Origin: Turbatrix aceti
Lineage: Eukaryota > Nematoda > Chromadorea > Rhabditida > Panagrolaimidae
Length of the DNA: 64,000 bases
Reading direction: 5' to 3'
Assembly (NCBI GenBank): GCA_963969345.1
Contig: OZ017770.1
Location: 5,651,246-5,715,245, forward strand
The notes beneath the pieces were generated by a model, which ran no database searches, was not told the origin of the DNA, and saw only the letters and a list, made by a program, of their open reading frames with translations. This document shows, piece after piece, positions 38,530-49,779 of this stretch. The position numbers and the translations under genes were made by a program. How positions within the stretch are numbered: position 1 is the stretch's first letter; every line of letters starts with the position of its first letter.

Positions 38530-38750
38530 AGGAAGGAGGGATTATGATACCATTTTCGATATTTCAGTCAGTTCAACACATTTTCATTCTCTGATGTCAG
38601 AGAATCAACTCATTTAGAACACTTTTTTGAAAAAAAATTGAGATGTAAGTGAATTTTAGAAGCACTAAAAAGTGCTTATCTTTAATAATTTTTATACATT
38701 TTCGATCAATTTTCTGTTAAGATGTCGATTTCATTTTTAATTTCCTGTTT
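38530..38750. repeat. left terminal inverted repeat of the element, copy 1
   Basis: Reverse complement of 43223-43444 with scattered mismatches and 1-2 base indels. Contains the inner palindrome AGCACTAAAAAGTGCT. The same TIR is at 45087-45307 in copy 2. Confidence 0.88.
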
Positions 38751-38866
38751 TCATGTTTGAATGCTCAAAAAATATATCATTTTCACACTTTTGGAAAATC
38801 AGTGGATGTCGAAGGATGTCAATTTTAGAAAAAAAGTGGTATTATCTCTGAAGATAAAAAATAAGC

Positions 38867-40345
38867 CTAATAAATGCTTTTTACAATATATCTGAAGCCA
38901 ACCAATCTTGATATCCTGAATTTGGTAGAAATATTGGACGACCCAGAAAGAACCCCGCATTGATCATCGACCGCGCTACATGCCCTCGGAGGAACATCGG
39001 CGAAAGAGAGCGGTTTGGTCCCGCCGTAGCGAGTAACGTCAGTTAGTCTTTTCTTGTTCGTTCTCGGCCAGTTGGCCACGACGAGCGCTCTCCATCTTGT
39101 TGTCTACTATTTGATTCGTGTCGTACTCTGACCTGTGTATTCGACGAGGCTCTGTATTTTGTGCTACGAATAAAAGTGCTACCACGACTCGAAGCGACTA
39201 CGGAAGGAGGATCCCCAGGAATCGGAGGAGACCGCGACAGCAATTGGTGACCAGTGAACCACGCCTGGTTCTTGGAAGGTTGGTTGGTCTTGCTTTCTGG
39301 TTTCGGGGGAACAGGAACATAGCCGTGACTGCGACGGCCGCACGGCGCATCACAAATGCCGGTGGAAACGCGCAGCCAAGCCAGACAGAACATGGACGAC
39401 ACCACGTCGGGTCAGCCGACGGCAGCAGACGATGATGTTTTCGCATCACCGGGACAAGTCAGTGTGCAGGCAACCGGAGAAGAATCGCCCCGCCACTCGA
39501 CAGTGGCCGAAAGAAGTCACAGTACCGGCTCCATTGAGCGGTTACTGACGCCCAGAAACCGGAAAACAATCAAATTACCCACGCTGGAGAAGGATGGCGA
39601 CTTCGAGATGTGGGTCTACAGATATGAGAGCAGCATCCACAATCTTCGGATAACGGACGCGAGAGAACAGCAGCAAGTAATCATCGAACATTTGTCAGAT
39701 GACGTCCTGAACGTACTCATCAGTCGGCTGTATCCCAACAAGCTCCAAGAAGTATCGGCACAGAAGGTGATTGACACGCTGGCGGCGGTATTTCGTCAAT
39801 CCAGGAGCCGTCTGGCTACTCGGATGGCACTACTGGACCGCATGCAGGGATCCACAGAATCGCGCAACAACGGCCTTCGGGACTTCTTGATGCTTTCGTC
39901 CAACGAAATCGAAACAACGGATGACCTGCTGCGCCTAATGAAGATATATGACGCGAAGACCGAAGTCATGAACCGGGCACGGAATCCTGTGTAGCATCAT
40001 GGCGATCCGGGGAGAACAACAACTGGCAAAGATCATCGATGAATTCAAGGAGGTGTTTGTAGACACACCCTCAACCTGCCAGTTGGCAGTCACACTGCAT
40101 GCCAAGGAAGGCACGAAGCCAAAATTTTTTCGAGCAAGAAAAGTTCCACACGGACAAGATAGAATATCGATCAAAAGGTGGCGGCGGGGATCTTACAGCC
40201 AGTATGAACAGCCGAATAGGCAACCCCAATCGTGGCATCGTGAAAGTACCGCTTCTGCGGTGACTTCAAGATTACCCTAAACCGAGTCCTGGACGAGGAA
40301 GTTTACCCAATACCGACGCTCACCGAACTGATACACTGGAGATAA
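38867..40345 (+). mobile_element. Ty3/Gypsy-type LTR retrotransposon fragment, copy 1
   Basis: The left part looks like an LTR/leader with a poly(A) signal (AATAAAAG near 39167). TGGTGACC at 39245-39252 could be a tRNA primer-binding site. A gag-like frame (39356-39994) follows. Then comes the start of a reverse-transcriptase region (39999-40345), recognisable from EFKEVFVDTPSTC, then RARKVPHG and, after frame breaks, GDFKIT and YPIPTLTEL. The rest of pol and the 3' LTR are absent. The left border is not defined. Confidence 0.7.
39356..39994 (+). pseudogene. gag-like frame of the Ty3/Gypsy fragment, copy 1
   Basis: 212 codons with a disordered N-terminus, then LPTLEKDGDFEMWVYRYE and helical segments typical of retrotransposon Gag. 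It ends in TAG without a zinc knuckle, so it is probably truncated relative to a full Gag. The alternative, a complete small Gag, cannot be excluded. Confidence 0.6.
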
Positions 40346-40614
40346 GCCAGATTTATCGAAAATAGCTTTATACTTTGTAATTCTGACAGTTTCTCCACTT
40401 TGAATTTCGCTTCGCTCAAGACCATCGGGAATTTTGTATTCACTTTTTCTATTTTTTCTACACCTAGATCCTCTGGATCGAATTTGGGAAATAAATTATT
40501 GTAAACTATCGATTCATTTTCTATTTTTGAGGCCTGCGGGGGAGTCATTTTAATGCTGATGTGATAACGATTATTATATCCTTGAAATCTTCTCTCTTTT
40601 ATCCAACAACACAC
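40303..40614 (-). CDS. uncharacterised 103-codon frame in the element, copy 1
   Basis: Minus-strand open frame, MCCWIKERRFQGYNNRYHIS onward, with a mixed charged/hydrophobic composition that looks coding (FPKFDPEDLG, VEKIEKVNTKFPMVL). No family was recognised. It overlaps the decayed end of the RT fragment by about 40 bases. It may be an exon captured by the element or a transposon ORF remnant. Confidence 0.3.
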   Translation of the reverse strand: MCCWIKERRFQGYNNRYHISIKMTPPQASKIENESIVYNNLFPKFDPEDLGVEKIEKVNTKFPMVLSEAKFKVEKLSELQSIKLFSINLAYLQCISSVSVGIG

Positions 40615-40653
40615 TCTTGAAATGGCATATTCTCGAAGGTTAGGGGTGTGACC

Positions 40654-40970
40654 CAGGGTTGCGAGATTCCCCGGGGAATATTCCTATGATTCCCCCAACT
40701 GCCAAATTCCCTGGCAAACTCCTGAAAAATTTAAGAAAAATAAAACTATGTGATTATTTTTTTCGAAGTTTGCCCCTGGGGCTTCAAATTTTGCTTTAAT
40801 GTGAAAGTTAGGTTGCAATTTTAATGATTGTTAATAAATAGATCGTTTTTGGTGTGTTTTTTTTATTTTATACCCCGTTTTAGACGCATGGCTTTATTTG
40901 GATGCGGGGAATTTGAAAGGAGGTTCCCCGGGGAATCTCCGGGAATTCCCCGGGGAATTTCGCTACCCTG
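40654..40970. mobile_element. 317-bp hAT-type MITE, copy 1
   Basis: The ends are inverted repeats: CAGGGTTGCGAGATTCCCC on the left against a right end that complements it with two mismatches over the first 25 or so bases. GTGTGACC directly flanks both sides (40646-40653 and 40971-40978), a perfect 8-bp target duplication, which is the hAT signature. CAGGG-type termini also fit hAT. No coding capacity. Confidence 0.88.
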
Positions 40971-41243
40971 GTGTGACCACTCTCTCTTTCTCCTTCTGTT
41001 CTCTCAACGTCTTTGCCCTGGCGATTTCTCTTTCTCTTTGTGTGACCTTGTTTTCTCTTCCTCAATGTGACCAAGCACAATCACACATTTGCCGTGACGC
41101 GTGATCAGAGACGCAGAGGAAGGAGAGAGTCATTCCTAAGCCTTCTTTTTGTTGCAGGGCACGGCATTCCGCTCTCCTTCTTTTCTTTTTATTTCCTTCA
41201 ACATTTTTGCCTTTAATTTATGAAATCTGTTGAATTTCAGTGA

Positions 41244-42363
41244 ATGATGGGCTTACCTTGCGCGCGATGGATGCGTTTAGCCTCACGCGGACTCAATTTT
41301 GTTGGAAAGCGGCAATTTGGGGTAAATTTTTATGCCTTATAGTTCTATTTGAAAGTTGCACCATGAACAATTAGTACCGATAGTTAAATTTAAATCTGTT
41401 TTAAAAGCCTACACAACCGTTCCAAAAAGTCCGTCTATTTGAAGCATGTCGTTATAATGTATTTTAAAATAAAATAACTGAAGTTTTTTTTATTCAAAAT
41501 AACTTATCATTTTTAGAGGTCTTCAAATGACGATCGATGGATGGGCATCCCTTATAAAGACTTCGACGTATTCATTTCAGATGTCGGCGAAAAAGAACTA
41601 GTGGAGGTTGGTGGTTTTCAAGTATTTTATCAGTTGCTTATAACATAAAAATTCTTATAGATTGGTTCTGACAATCGCGTCAAGCACCTCTCCATCGGAT
41701 CGTTTTCTGAAACTCCATTTCCCGTAAAGGGGCGAGTACATGGCATAAACATCCGCCTTATGGCCCCACTAGTGTGCCGATACAATGGTAGGGACTATTG
41801 TAACACAGCTATTTATAGTCATGAATACTTGCAGGAGATGATAAGGCTAAGCCACACAATGTCTGGTTCCTCGTAGATCCAGGGTCTCCCTACACATGCC
41901 TAACTGCGAAATCATTGGAGATCCTTGTCGGACAAGGAGTCGTCCGTGATCTTTACAGTTTTGCTATTCAGGTTTGCTTTGTTCAGAGTTTAATTATTAA
42001 TTTTCAATGTTCAGGTTCCCTCAACTAATATCGAATGCTATCTTTCAAAAAACCATTTTTCGGAAGTGAATTTGCTTGGAATGCACGCAATGAGAAAATT
42101 GAGACTGTCGATCGATATCAACTGGGACACTGAGACGTTTGAGCTCATTCAAAAGTAAATCTATGTTTCCATAATATTTGTCCTGCCATGCTTTCTTGTG
42201 TGAGCCTTTGGATTTCGTCTTGCCTTCATTTTTGTGGCTGATAAATTGCTTTAGTCAACCAGTGATTTCATTGTCGCTTGAAGAGAACCTTACAATAACT
42301 GAGGGCCTCACGGCTTGCATTTGTAAATTCATTCAAATACGTTATGAACGGGTCAATCAATAA
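41244..42363 (+). CDS. retropepsin-like protein carried by the TIR element, copy 1
   Basis: Six exons: 41244-41321, 41517-41606, 41661-41787, 41835-41971, 42015-42154 and 42255-42363. They total 227 codons, every junction keeps phase, and no stop or frameshift is present. The N-terminus (MMGLPCARWMRLASRGLNF) is Arg-rich with no acidic residue, like a mitochondrial presequence. VWFLVDPGSPYTCLTAKSLE resembles a retropepsin active site with DPGS in place of DTG/DSG. VNLLGMHAMRKLRLSIDIN resembles the family's C-terminal LLG.D.L motif. The ATG lies 3 bases after TTTCAG, as for trans-splicing, and AATAAA overlaps the stop. The introns argue for capture of a host gene, not a retrovirus-derived pol. 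Whether DPGS is catalytic is unknown. Confidence 0.7.
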
Positions 42364-42504
42364 ATTCATTGAGTACCTTTATTATTAGGAGATTCTTCTA
42401 AGAAAAATTTAATTTAAAAATTCCTACTTCTCTTTCTTCAACTTCATCTGTTGGTAAAGTGTCTCGCATAAAGATTCCTCTGAAATTTTTGATTCTCAAT
42501 ATTT

Positions 42505-43222
42505 ATTTTACTTTACTTTACTTTATTACTCTTACTCGTGCATAATTACTCATTACAAAATTAGAGAGACAGTGATGAGTATCGAGATTGCACGAAGAGA
42601 GCGCCGTCAATCGTAGCTACCTGCGCCACGTCGTTGTCCTTAGCAGAAGCGTTCTGGTAGGCCTCAAAGTCGTCGGTCCATCGCCTCGGAGGGTGGCCTG
42701 GCGGACGCTTGTTCTTTGGCGCGGTCGGAGGCACTGGCTGGTCTTGCGGCTTCCAGTGGCTTAGGCGGGTTGCTCAGTTGTCCGTTGCTGGCTTCTTGGC
42801 GAACCTGACTTTGCGCAGGGCCGTTGCGTACCAGTCTTTGAGCTTCGTGTGTTGACGGATGGAGTCTGACGGCAGCTTGTCGATCAAACGTGCGCTGAGA
42901 ATTGCACGTTCGAGACGTGGTGGATGAGGCGGCGTTTCAGGCTCAATTTGACTCGTGGCGCGCGATGGAAGTAGATCTTTCGGCCGGCTGCAAGACGTCG
43001 TGAGATCTCTCTTTTATGGTTTCTCGGCCAGGAAACGAGTTGCCGAGATATACAAACTCAGACACTTTTTCGACCGGTCTGCCGTTGAGGATAATCTCTG
43101 CCTCGTCGCCGATGACGTTGGACATCCACTTAGTCTTTCCGACATTGATTTCCAAGCCGACTTCAAGAGCGTTGTCGGCAAGGTCCTGCAACATGGATTG
43201 ACAAGTGGCAGCGTATTTCTAC
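42505..43222 (-). mobile_element. RTE-type LINE 3' fragment, copy 1
   Basis: Minus-strand remnant. Upstream, the fragment reads LQDLADNALEVGLEINVGKT then IILNGRPVEKVSEFVYLG, the late reverse-transcriptase region of RTE/BovB-like LINEs. After frame shifts near 42943, the RPPGHPPRRWTDDFE motif appears near the end, with TAA at 42561-42563. A (TTTAC)n tract at about 42507-42528 is the typical short-repeat tail. The 5' truncation is at the TIR border. Confidence 0.8.
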
Positions 43223-43444
43223 AAACAGGAAATTAAAAATGAAATCGACATCTTGACAGAAAATCGATCGAAAATGTATAAAAATTATTAAAGATAAGCA
43301 CTTTTTAGTGCTTCTAAAATTCACTTACTTCTCACTTTTTTTTCAAAAAAAGTGTTGTAAATGAGTTGATTCTCTGACATCAGAGTATCAAAATGTGTTG
43401 AACTGACCGAAATATCGAAAATGGTATTATAATCCCTCCTTCCT
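43223..43444. repeat. right terminal inverted repeat of the element, copy 1
   Basis: Pairs with 38530-38750. The inner edge abuts the LINE fragment. The copy-2 equivalent is 49780-50001. Confidence 0.88.
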
Positions 43445-43827
43445 ATACTACTCAAAAGCATGTGTAATTTCTGCACTAAAAATAGAGAAACAATTTATAA
43501 TTTAATTACAAACACAAATCTTTGCAACAAAAAAAAAGAAAATCGCGATGTAAAAAGAGATGTCGACAGTGTACTTGTTGTATGATTGACGAGAAGACAG
43601 GGAGGGATGGGAAGGCTCACTCGGTGAGTGTCGAAAAGGGTTAGGACGAATGACCAGGCTTAGCTCCGCCTCTTGTTTTGCTTAGAAAAACGTGGTTAAA
43701 AAGTTGCAACATTTTGGAATCCCCGGTTTCTTCTTCGATAAATGGCTTGTATATTTTATTTTTTATAATATGGAAACAAGTCATAGATACACATAGTGGA
43801 TATTTCGCATTTTTTGAAAACCTTTTT

Positions 43828-45047
43828 TTAATCCTTTTCGCGACTTTGAAGTGTATGCCAACGGACAACTGGCCGGCGAGTCATCATCATTTCTTGCCAT
43901 TGCTCCTGGCTTGCAAGACTGATCGAATGTCCATTCATGTATACGGATCCAAGCAGCACTTCGCCGATGAAGTCATTCTTGCTCATTTTGTCGTAATCCC
44001 ATACACTGACAATTAAGTGAACGCGCTGGAAAAATTAATATTTAGCATGCTGGATAATAAAATTCGTATGCGTGCAAAAAATGACTCTCATACCTGCATG
44101 GATTCCGGAGGCACTTTGAATTGAAAACTCTCGTTATAATACGGATTGAGCGTTTTGTATTTGATTGACGTTTTCTTTTTCATCAACAGCTTTTTGCCGT
44201 CGTAAAGGTACATTTTGACATATGGGTCTGAAATCAACGAAGACACTCAATCGACTTAAATGCCGGTGGATCGTAAAATGACCAACCGCTCGAACCGCCG
44301 ACATCCATTTTCTTAAGATTTCGGGCTTCCATTATGGTCAAAGTAAGAGTTCCAGTTGCCGGGCGGTAACGACACGAAAAACATATGTCACCGAGGCGAG
44401 ATTCATTCTGGAATGAGACTTGTGGTTATGAGTGATATAAGTCGTAAATGAAATATCTTACGCTGTCGCTTTCTTCGACCGGAGGATCCAGAGGCATCCA
44501 TTCGTCGACGAGCGCACCAAAGTCAATGTTTATGAACGGCACAGCTAGCTGGCCGATTCTGTCGTCCTTGCTGAGGCGATCGAAATCGAAGACGACGAAT
44601 TGGAGTGTTTTGGATTGCAGTTCGTTGAACGGAATCTAAATAAACAAAAACATAAAAACATTTTTATGCAGTTTTGAACATACGCTGAACTGAAATGTCT
44701 CATTGTACACCGGATTTAGATTGTTCCTTTTGATTTTTGTTTCAAACTTGGGCTTCTTTTCAGGTAATATGCATAATTTGATATAGGGATCGGACATCCC
44801 GTTTCTGTCCATGGCAGGCAAATCCTTGCATTCCGCAATAGTAACTGACAGCTGTAAGAAATTGTTGTAATTCAATAAACAAACAACGTTATCAGCTAAC
44901 CTTCTTAGAAGCAAAATCGTAGTCCAATTTGAAGTGAATCTTTCCATAGTTGGCAACAAGAGGATCTTGCACCTCAAAGTTTGGCTGCACAGTGAACGCC
45001 TTAGAAGAAGATGGCACAGGTGAAGGAATTGGCAGCTCAGCAATGCA
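43828..45047 (-). pseudogene. syt: synaptotagmin, 5'-truncated tandem copy 2
   Basis: Same six exons as copy 1, shifted by 6,557: 45047-44901, 44851-44684, 44635-44462, 44407-44287, 44227-44094 and 44025-43828. Open throughout, and it keeps the canonical NESF in C2B. The 5' exon is replaced by the TIR element that starts at 45087. It could encode only a soluble C2A-C2B fragment. Confidence 0.8.
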
Positions 45048-45423
45048 CTACAAACAGAAGCAAGAATTAAAGACTATCTATTATACAGGAAGGAGGGATT
45101 ATGATACCATTTTCGATATTTCAGTCAGTTCAACACATTTTCATTCTCTGATGTCAGAGAATCAACTCATTTAGAACACTTTTTTGAAAAAAAATTGAGA
45201 TGTAAGTGAATTTTAGAAGCACTAAAAAGTGCTTATCTTTAATAATTTTTATACATTTTCGATCAATTTTCTGTTAAGATGTCGATTTCATTTTTAATTT
45301 CCTGTTTTCATGTTTGAATGCTCAAAAAATATATCATTTTCACACTTTTGGAAAATCAGTGGATGTCGAAGGATGTCAATTTTAGAAAAAAAGTGGTATT
45401 ATCTCTGAAGATAAAAAATAAGC

Positions 45424-46902
45424 CTAATAAATGCTTTTTACAATATATCTGAAGCCAACCAATCTTGATATCCTGAATTTGGTAGAAATATTGGACGACC
45501 CAGAAAGAACCCCGCATTGATCATCGACCGCGCTACATGCCCTCGGAGGAACATCGGCGAAAGAGAGCGGTTTGGTCCCGCCGTAGCGAGTAACGTCAGT
45601 TAGTCTTTTCTTGTTCGTTCTCGGCCAGTTGGCCACGACGAGCGCTCTCCATCTTGTTGTCTACTATTTGATTCGTGTCGTACTCTGACCTGTGTATTCG
45701 ACGAGGCTCTGTATTTTGTGCTACGAATAAAAGTGCTACCACGACTCGAAGCGACTACGGAAGGAGGATCCCCAGGAATCGGAGGAGACCGCGACAGCAA
45801 TTGGTGACCAGTGAACCACGCCTGGTTCTTGGAAGGTTGGTTGGTCTTGCTTTCTGGTTTCGGGGGAACAGGAACATAGCCGTGACTGCGACGGCCGCAC
45901 GGCGCATCACAAATGCCGGTGGAAACGCGCAGCCAAGCCAGACAGAACATGGACGACACCACGTCGGGTCAGCCGACGGCAGCAGACGATGATGTTTTCG
46001 CATCACCGGGACAAGTCAGTGTGCAGGCAACCGGAGAAGAATCGCCCCGCCACTCGACAGTGGCCGAAAGAAGTCACAGTACCGGCTCCATTGAGCGGTT
46101 ACTGACGCCCAGAAACCGGAAAACAATCAAATTACCCACGCTGGAGAAGGATGGCGACTTCGAGATGTGGGTCTACAGATATGAGAGCAGCATCCACAAT
46201 CTTCGGATAACGGACGCGAGAGAACAGCAGCAAGTAATCATCGAACATTTGTCAGATGACGTCCTGAACGTACTCATCAGTCGGCTGTATCCCAACAAGC
46301 TCCAAGAAGTATCGGCACAGAAGGTGATTGACACGCTGGCGGCGGTATTTCGTCAATCCAGGAGCCGTCTGGCTACTCGGATGGCACTACTGGACCGCAT
46401 GCAGGGATCCACAGAATCGCGCAACAACGGCCTTCGGGACTTCTTGATGCTTTCGTCCAACGAAATCGAAACAACGGATGACCTGCTGCGCCTAATGAAG
46501 ATATATGACGCGAAGACCGAAGTCATGAACCGGGCACGGAATCCTGTGTAGCATCATGGCGATCCGGGGAGAACAACAACTGGCAAAGATCATCGATGAA
46601 TTCAAGGAGGTGTTTGTAGACACACCCTCAACCTGCCAGTTGGCAGTCACACTGCATGCCAAGGAAGGCACGAAGCCAAAATTTTTTCGAGCAAGAAAAG
46701 TTCCACACGGACAAGATAGAATATCGATCAAAAGGTGGCGGCGGGGATCTTACAGCCAGTATGAACAGCCGAATAGGCAACCCCAATCGTGGCATCGTGA
46801 AAGTACCGCTTCTGCGGTGACTTCAAGATTACCCTAAACCGAGTCCTGGACGAGGAAGTTTACCCAATACCGACGCTCACCGAACTGATACACTGGAGAT
46901 AA
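45424..46902 (+). mobile_element. Ty3/Gypsy-type fragment, copy 2 (gag frame 45913-46551)
   Basis: Duplicate of 38867-40345. The gag-like frame and the broken RT start are unchanged. Confidence 0.7.
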
Positions 46903-47171
46903 GCCAGATTTATCGAAAATAGCTTTATACTTTGTAATTCTGACAGTTTCTCCACTTTGAATTTCGCTTCGCTCAAGACCATCGGGAATTTTGTATTCAC
47001 TTTTTCTATTTTTTCTACACCTAGATCCTCTGGATCGAATTTGGGAAATAAATTATTGTAAACTATCGATTCATTTTCTATTTTTGAGGCCTGCGGGGGA
47101 GTCATTTTAATGCTGATGTGATAACGATTATTATATCCTTGAAATCTTCTCTCTTTTATCCAACAACACAC
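46860..47171 (-). CDS. uncharacterised 103-codon frame, copy 2
   Basis: Duplicate of the frame at 40303-40614, unchanged in translation. Still of uncertain reality. Confidence 0.3.
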   Translation of the reverse strand: MCCWIKERRFQGYNNRYHISIKMTPPQASKIENESIVYNNLFPKFDPEDLGVEKIEKVNTKFPMVLSEAKFKVEKLSELQSIKLFSINLAYLQCISSVSVGIG

Positions 47172-47210
47172 TCTTGAAATGGCATATTCTCGAAGGTTAG
47201 GGGTGTGACC

Positions 47211-47527
47211 CAGGGTTGCGAGATTCCCCGGGGAATATTCCTATGATTCCCCCAACTGCCAAATTCCCTGGCAAACTCCTGAAAAATTTAAGAAAAATAA
47301 AACTATGTGATTATTTTTTTCGAAGTTTGCCCCTGGGGCTTCAAATTTTGCTTTAATGTGAAAGTTAGGTTGCAATTTTAATGATTGTTAATAAATAGAT
47401 CGTTTTTGGTGTGTTTTTTTTATTTTATACCCCGTTTTAGACGCATGGCTTTATTTGGATGCGGGGAATTTGAAAGGAGGTTCCCCGGGGAATCTCCGGG
47501 AATTCCCCGGGGAATTTCGCTACCCTG
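47211..47527. mobile_element. 317-bp hAT-type MITE, copy 2
   Basis: Duplicate of 40654-40970. GTGTGACC target duplications are at 47203-47210 and 47528-47535. Confidence 0.88.
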
Positions 47528-47800
47528 GTGTGACCACTCTCTCTTTCTCCTTCTGTTCTCTCAACGTCTTTGCCCTGGCGATTTCTCTTTCTCTTTGTGT
47601 GACCTTGTTTTCTCTTCCTCAATGTGACCAAGCACAATCACACATTTGCCGTGACGCGTGATCAGAGACGCAGAGGAAGGAGAGAGTCATTCCTAAGCCT
47701 TCTTTTTGTTGCAGGGCACGGCATTCCGCTCTCCTTCTTTTCTTTTTATTTCCTTCAACATTTTTGCCTTTAATTTATGAAATCTGTTGAATTTCAGTGA

Positions 47801-48920
47801 ATGATGGGCTTACCTTGCGCGCGATGGATGCGTTTAGCCTCACGCGGACTCAATTTTGTTGGAAAGCGGCAATTTGGGGTAAATTTTTATGCCTTATAGT
47901 TCTATTTGAAAGTTGCACCATGAACAATTAGTACCGATAGTTAAATTTAAATCTGTTTTAAAAGCCTACACAACCGTTCCAAAAAGTCCGTCTATTTGAA
48001 GCATGTCGTTATAATGTATTTTAAAATAAAATAACTGAAGTTTTTTTTATTCAAAATAACTTATCATTTTTAGAGGTCTTCAAATGACGATCGATGGATG
48101 GGCATCCCTTATAAAGACTTCGACGTATTCATTTCAGATGTCGGCGAAAAAGAACTAGTGGAGGTTGGTGGTTTTCAAGTATTTTATCAGTTGCTTATAA
48201 CATAAAAATTCTTATAGATTGGTTCTGACAATCGCGTCAAGCACCTCTCCATCGGATCGTTTTCTGAAACTCCATTTCCCGTAAAGGGGCGAGTACATGG
48301 CATAAACATCCGCCTTATGGCCCCACTAGTGTGCCGATACAATGGTAGGGACTATTGTAACACAGCTATTTATAGTCATGAATACTTGCAGGAGATGATA
48401 AGGCTAAGCCACACAATGTCTGGTTCCTCGTAGATCCAGGGTCTCCCTACACATGCCTAACTGCGAAATCATTGGAGATCCTTGTCGGACAAGGAGTCGT
48501 CCGTGATCTTTACAGTTTTGCTATTCAGGTTTGCTTTGTTCAGAGTTTAATTATTAATTTTCAATGTTCAGGTTCCCTCAACTAATATCGAATGCTATCT
48601 TTCAAAAAACCATTTTTCGGAAGTGAATTTGCTTGGAATGCACGCAATGAGAAAATTGAGACTGTCGATCGATATCAACTGGGACACTGAGACGTTTGAG
48701 CTCATTCAAAAGTAAATCTATGTTTCCATAATATTTGTCCTGCCATGCTTTCTTGTGTGAGCCTTTGGATTTCGTCTTGCCTTCATTTTTGTGGCTGATA
48801 AATTGCTTTAGTCAACCAGTGATTTCATTGTCGCTTGAAGAGAACCTTACAATAACTGAGGGCCTCACGGCTTGCATTTGTAAATTCATTCAAATACGTT
48901 ATGAACGGGTCAATCAATAA
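47801..48920 (+). CDS. retropepsin-like protein carried by the TIR element, copy 2
   Basis: Exons at 47801-47878, 48074-48163, 48218-48344, 48392-48528, 48572-48711 and 48812-48920. It encodes the same 226-aa product as copy 1 as far as I can read. Two intact copies mean a doubled dose if the promoter between the MITE and the ATG is active. Confidence 0.7.
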
Positions 48921-49061
48921 ATTCATTGAGTACCTTTATTATTAGGAGATTCTTCTAAGAAAAATTTAATTTAAAAATTCCTACTTCTCTTTCTTCAACT
49001 TCATCTGTTGGTAAAGTGTCTCGCATAAAGATTCCTCTGAAATTTTTGATTCTCAATATTT

Positions 49062-49779
49062 ATTTTACTTTACTTTACTTTATTACTCTTACTCGTGCAT
49101 AATTACTCATTACAAAATTAGAGAGACAGTGATGAGTATCGAGATTGCACGAAGAGAGCGCCGTCAATCGTAGCTACCTGCGCCACGTCGTTGTCCTTAG
49201 CAGAAGCGTTCTGGTAGGCCTCAAAGTCGTCGGTCCATCGCCTCGGAGGGTGGCCTGGCGGACGCTTGTTCTTTGGCGCGGTCGGAGGCACTGGCTGGTC
49301 TTGCGGCTTCCAGTGGCTTAGGCGGGTTGCTCAGTTGTCCGTTGCTGGCTTCTTGGCGAACCTGACTTTGCGCAGGGCCGTTGCGTACCAGTCTTTGAGC
49401 TTCGTGTGTTGACGGATGGAGTCTGACGGCAGCTTGTCGATCAAACGTGCGCTGAGAATTGCACGTTCGAGACGTGGTGGATGAGGCGGCGTTTCAGGCT
49501 CAATTTGACTCGTGGCGCGCGATGGAAGTAGATCTTTCGGCCGGCTGCAAGACGTCGTGAGATCTCTCTTTTATGGTTTCTCGGCCAGGAAACGAGTTGC
49601 CGAGATATACAAACTCAGACACTTTTTCGACCGGTCTGCCGTTGAGGATAATCTCTGCCTCGTCGCCGATGACGTTGGACATCCACTTAGTCTTTCCGAC
49701 ATTGATTTCCAAGCCGACTTCAAGAGCGTTGTCGGCAAGGTCCTGCAACATGGATTGACAAGTGGCAGCGTATTTCTAC
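49062..49779 (-). mobile_element. RTE-type LINE 3' fragment, copy 2
   Basis: Duplicate of 42505-43222 with the same frame breaks. Confidence 0.8.

Larger units (their letters stand above)
38530..43444. mobile_element. 4.9-kb TIR element, copy 1 (nonautonomous, with cargo gene)
   Basis: Bounded by about 220-bp terminal inverted repeats (38530-38750 and 43223-43444). Both outer ends read AGGAAGGAGGGATTAT, and ATAC directly abuts each end as a candidate 4-bp target duplication. In order it holds a Ty3/Gypsy fragment, an hAT MITE, an intact six-exon retropepsin-like gene and an RTE LINE 3' fragment on the opposite strand. No transposase was seen. The superfamily is unassigned. TIRs this long with mixed contents suggest a foldback-type or gene-capturing element. 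Confidence 0.8.

Noticed and set aside
42943..43236. Plus-strand frames over the LINE fragment
   Set aside because: Recognisable RTE reverse-transcriptase motifs lie on the minus strand only.
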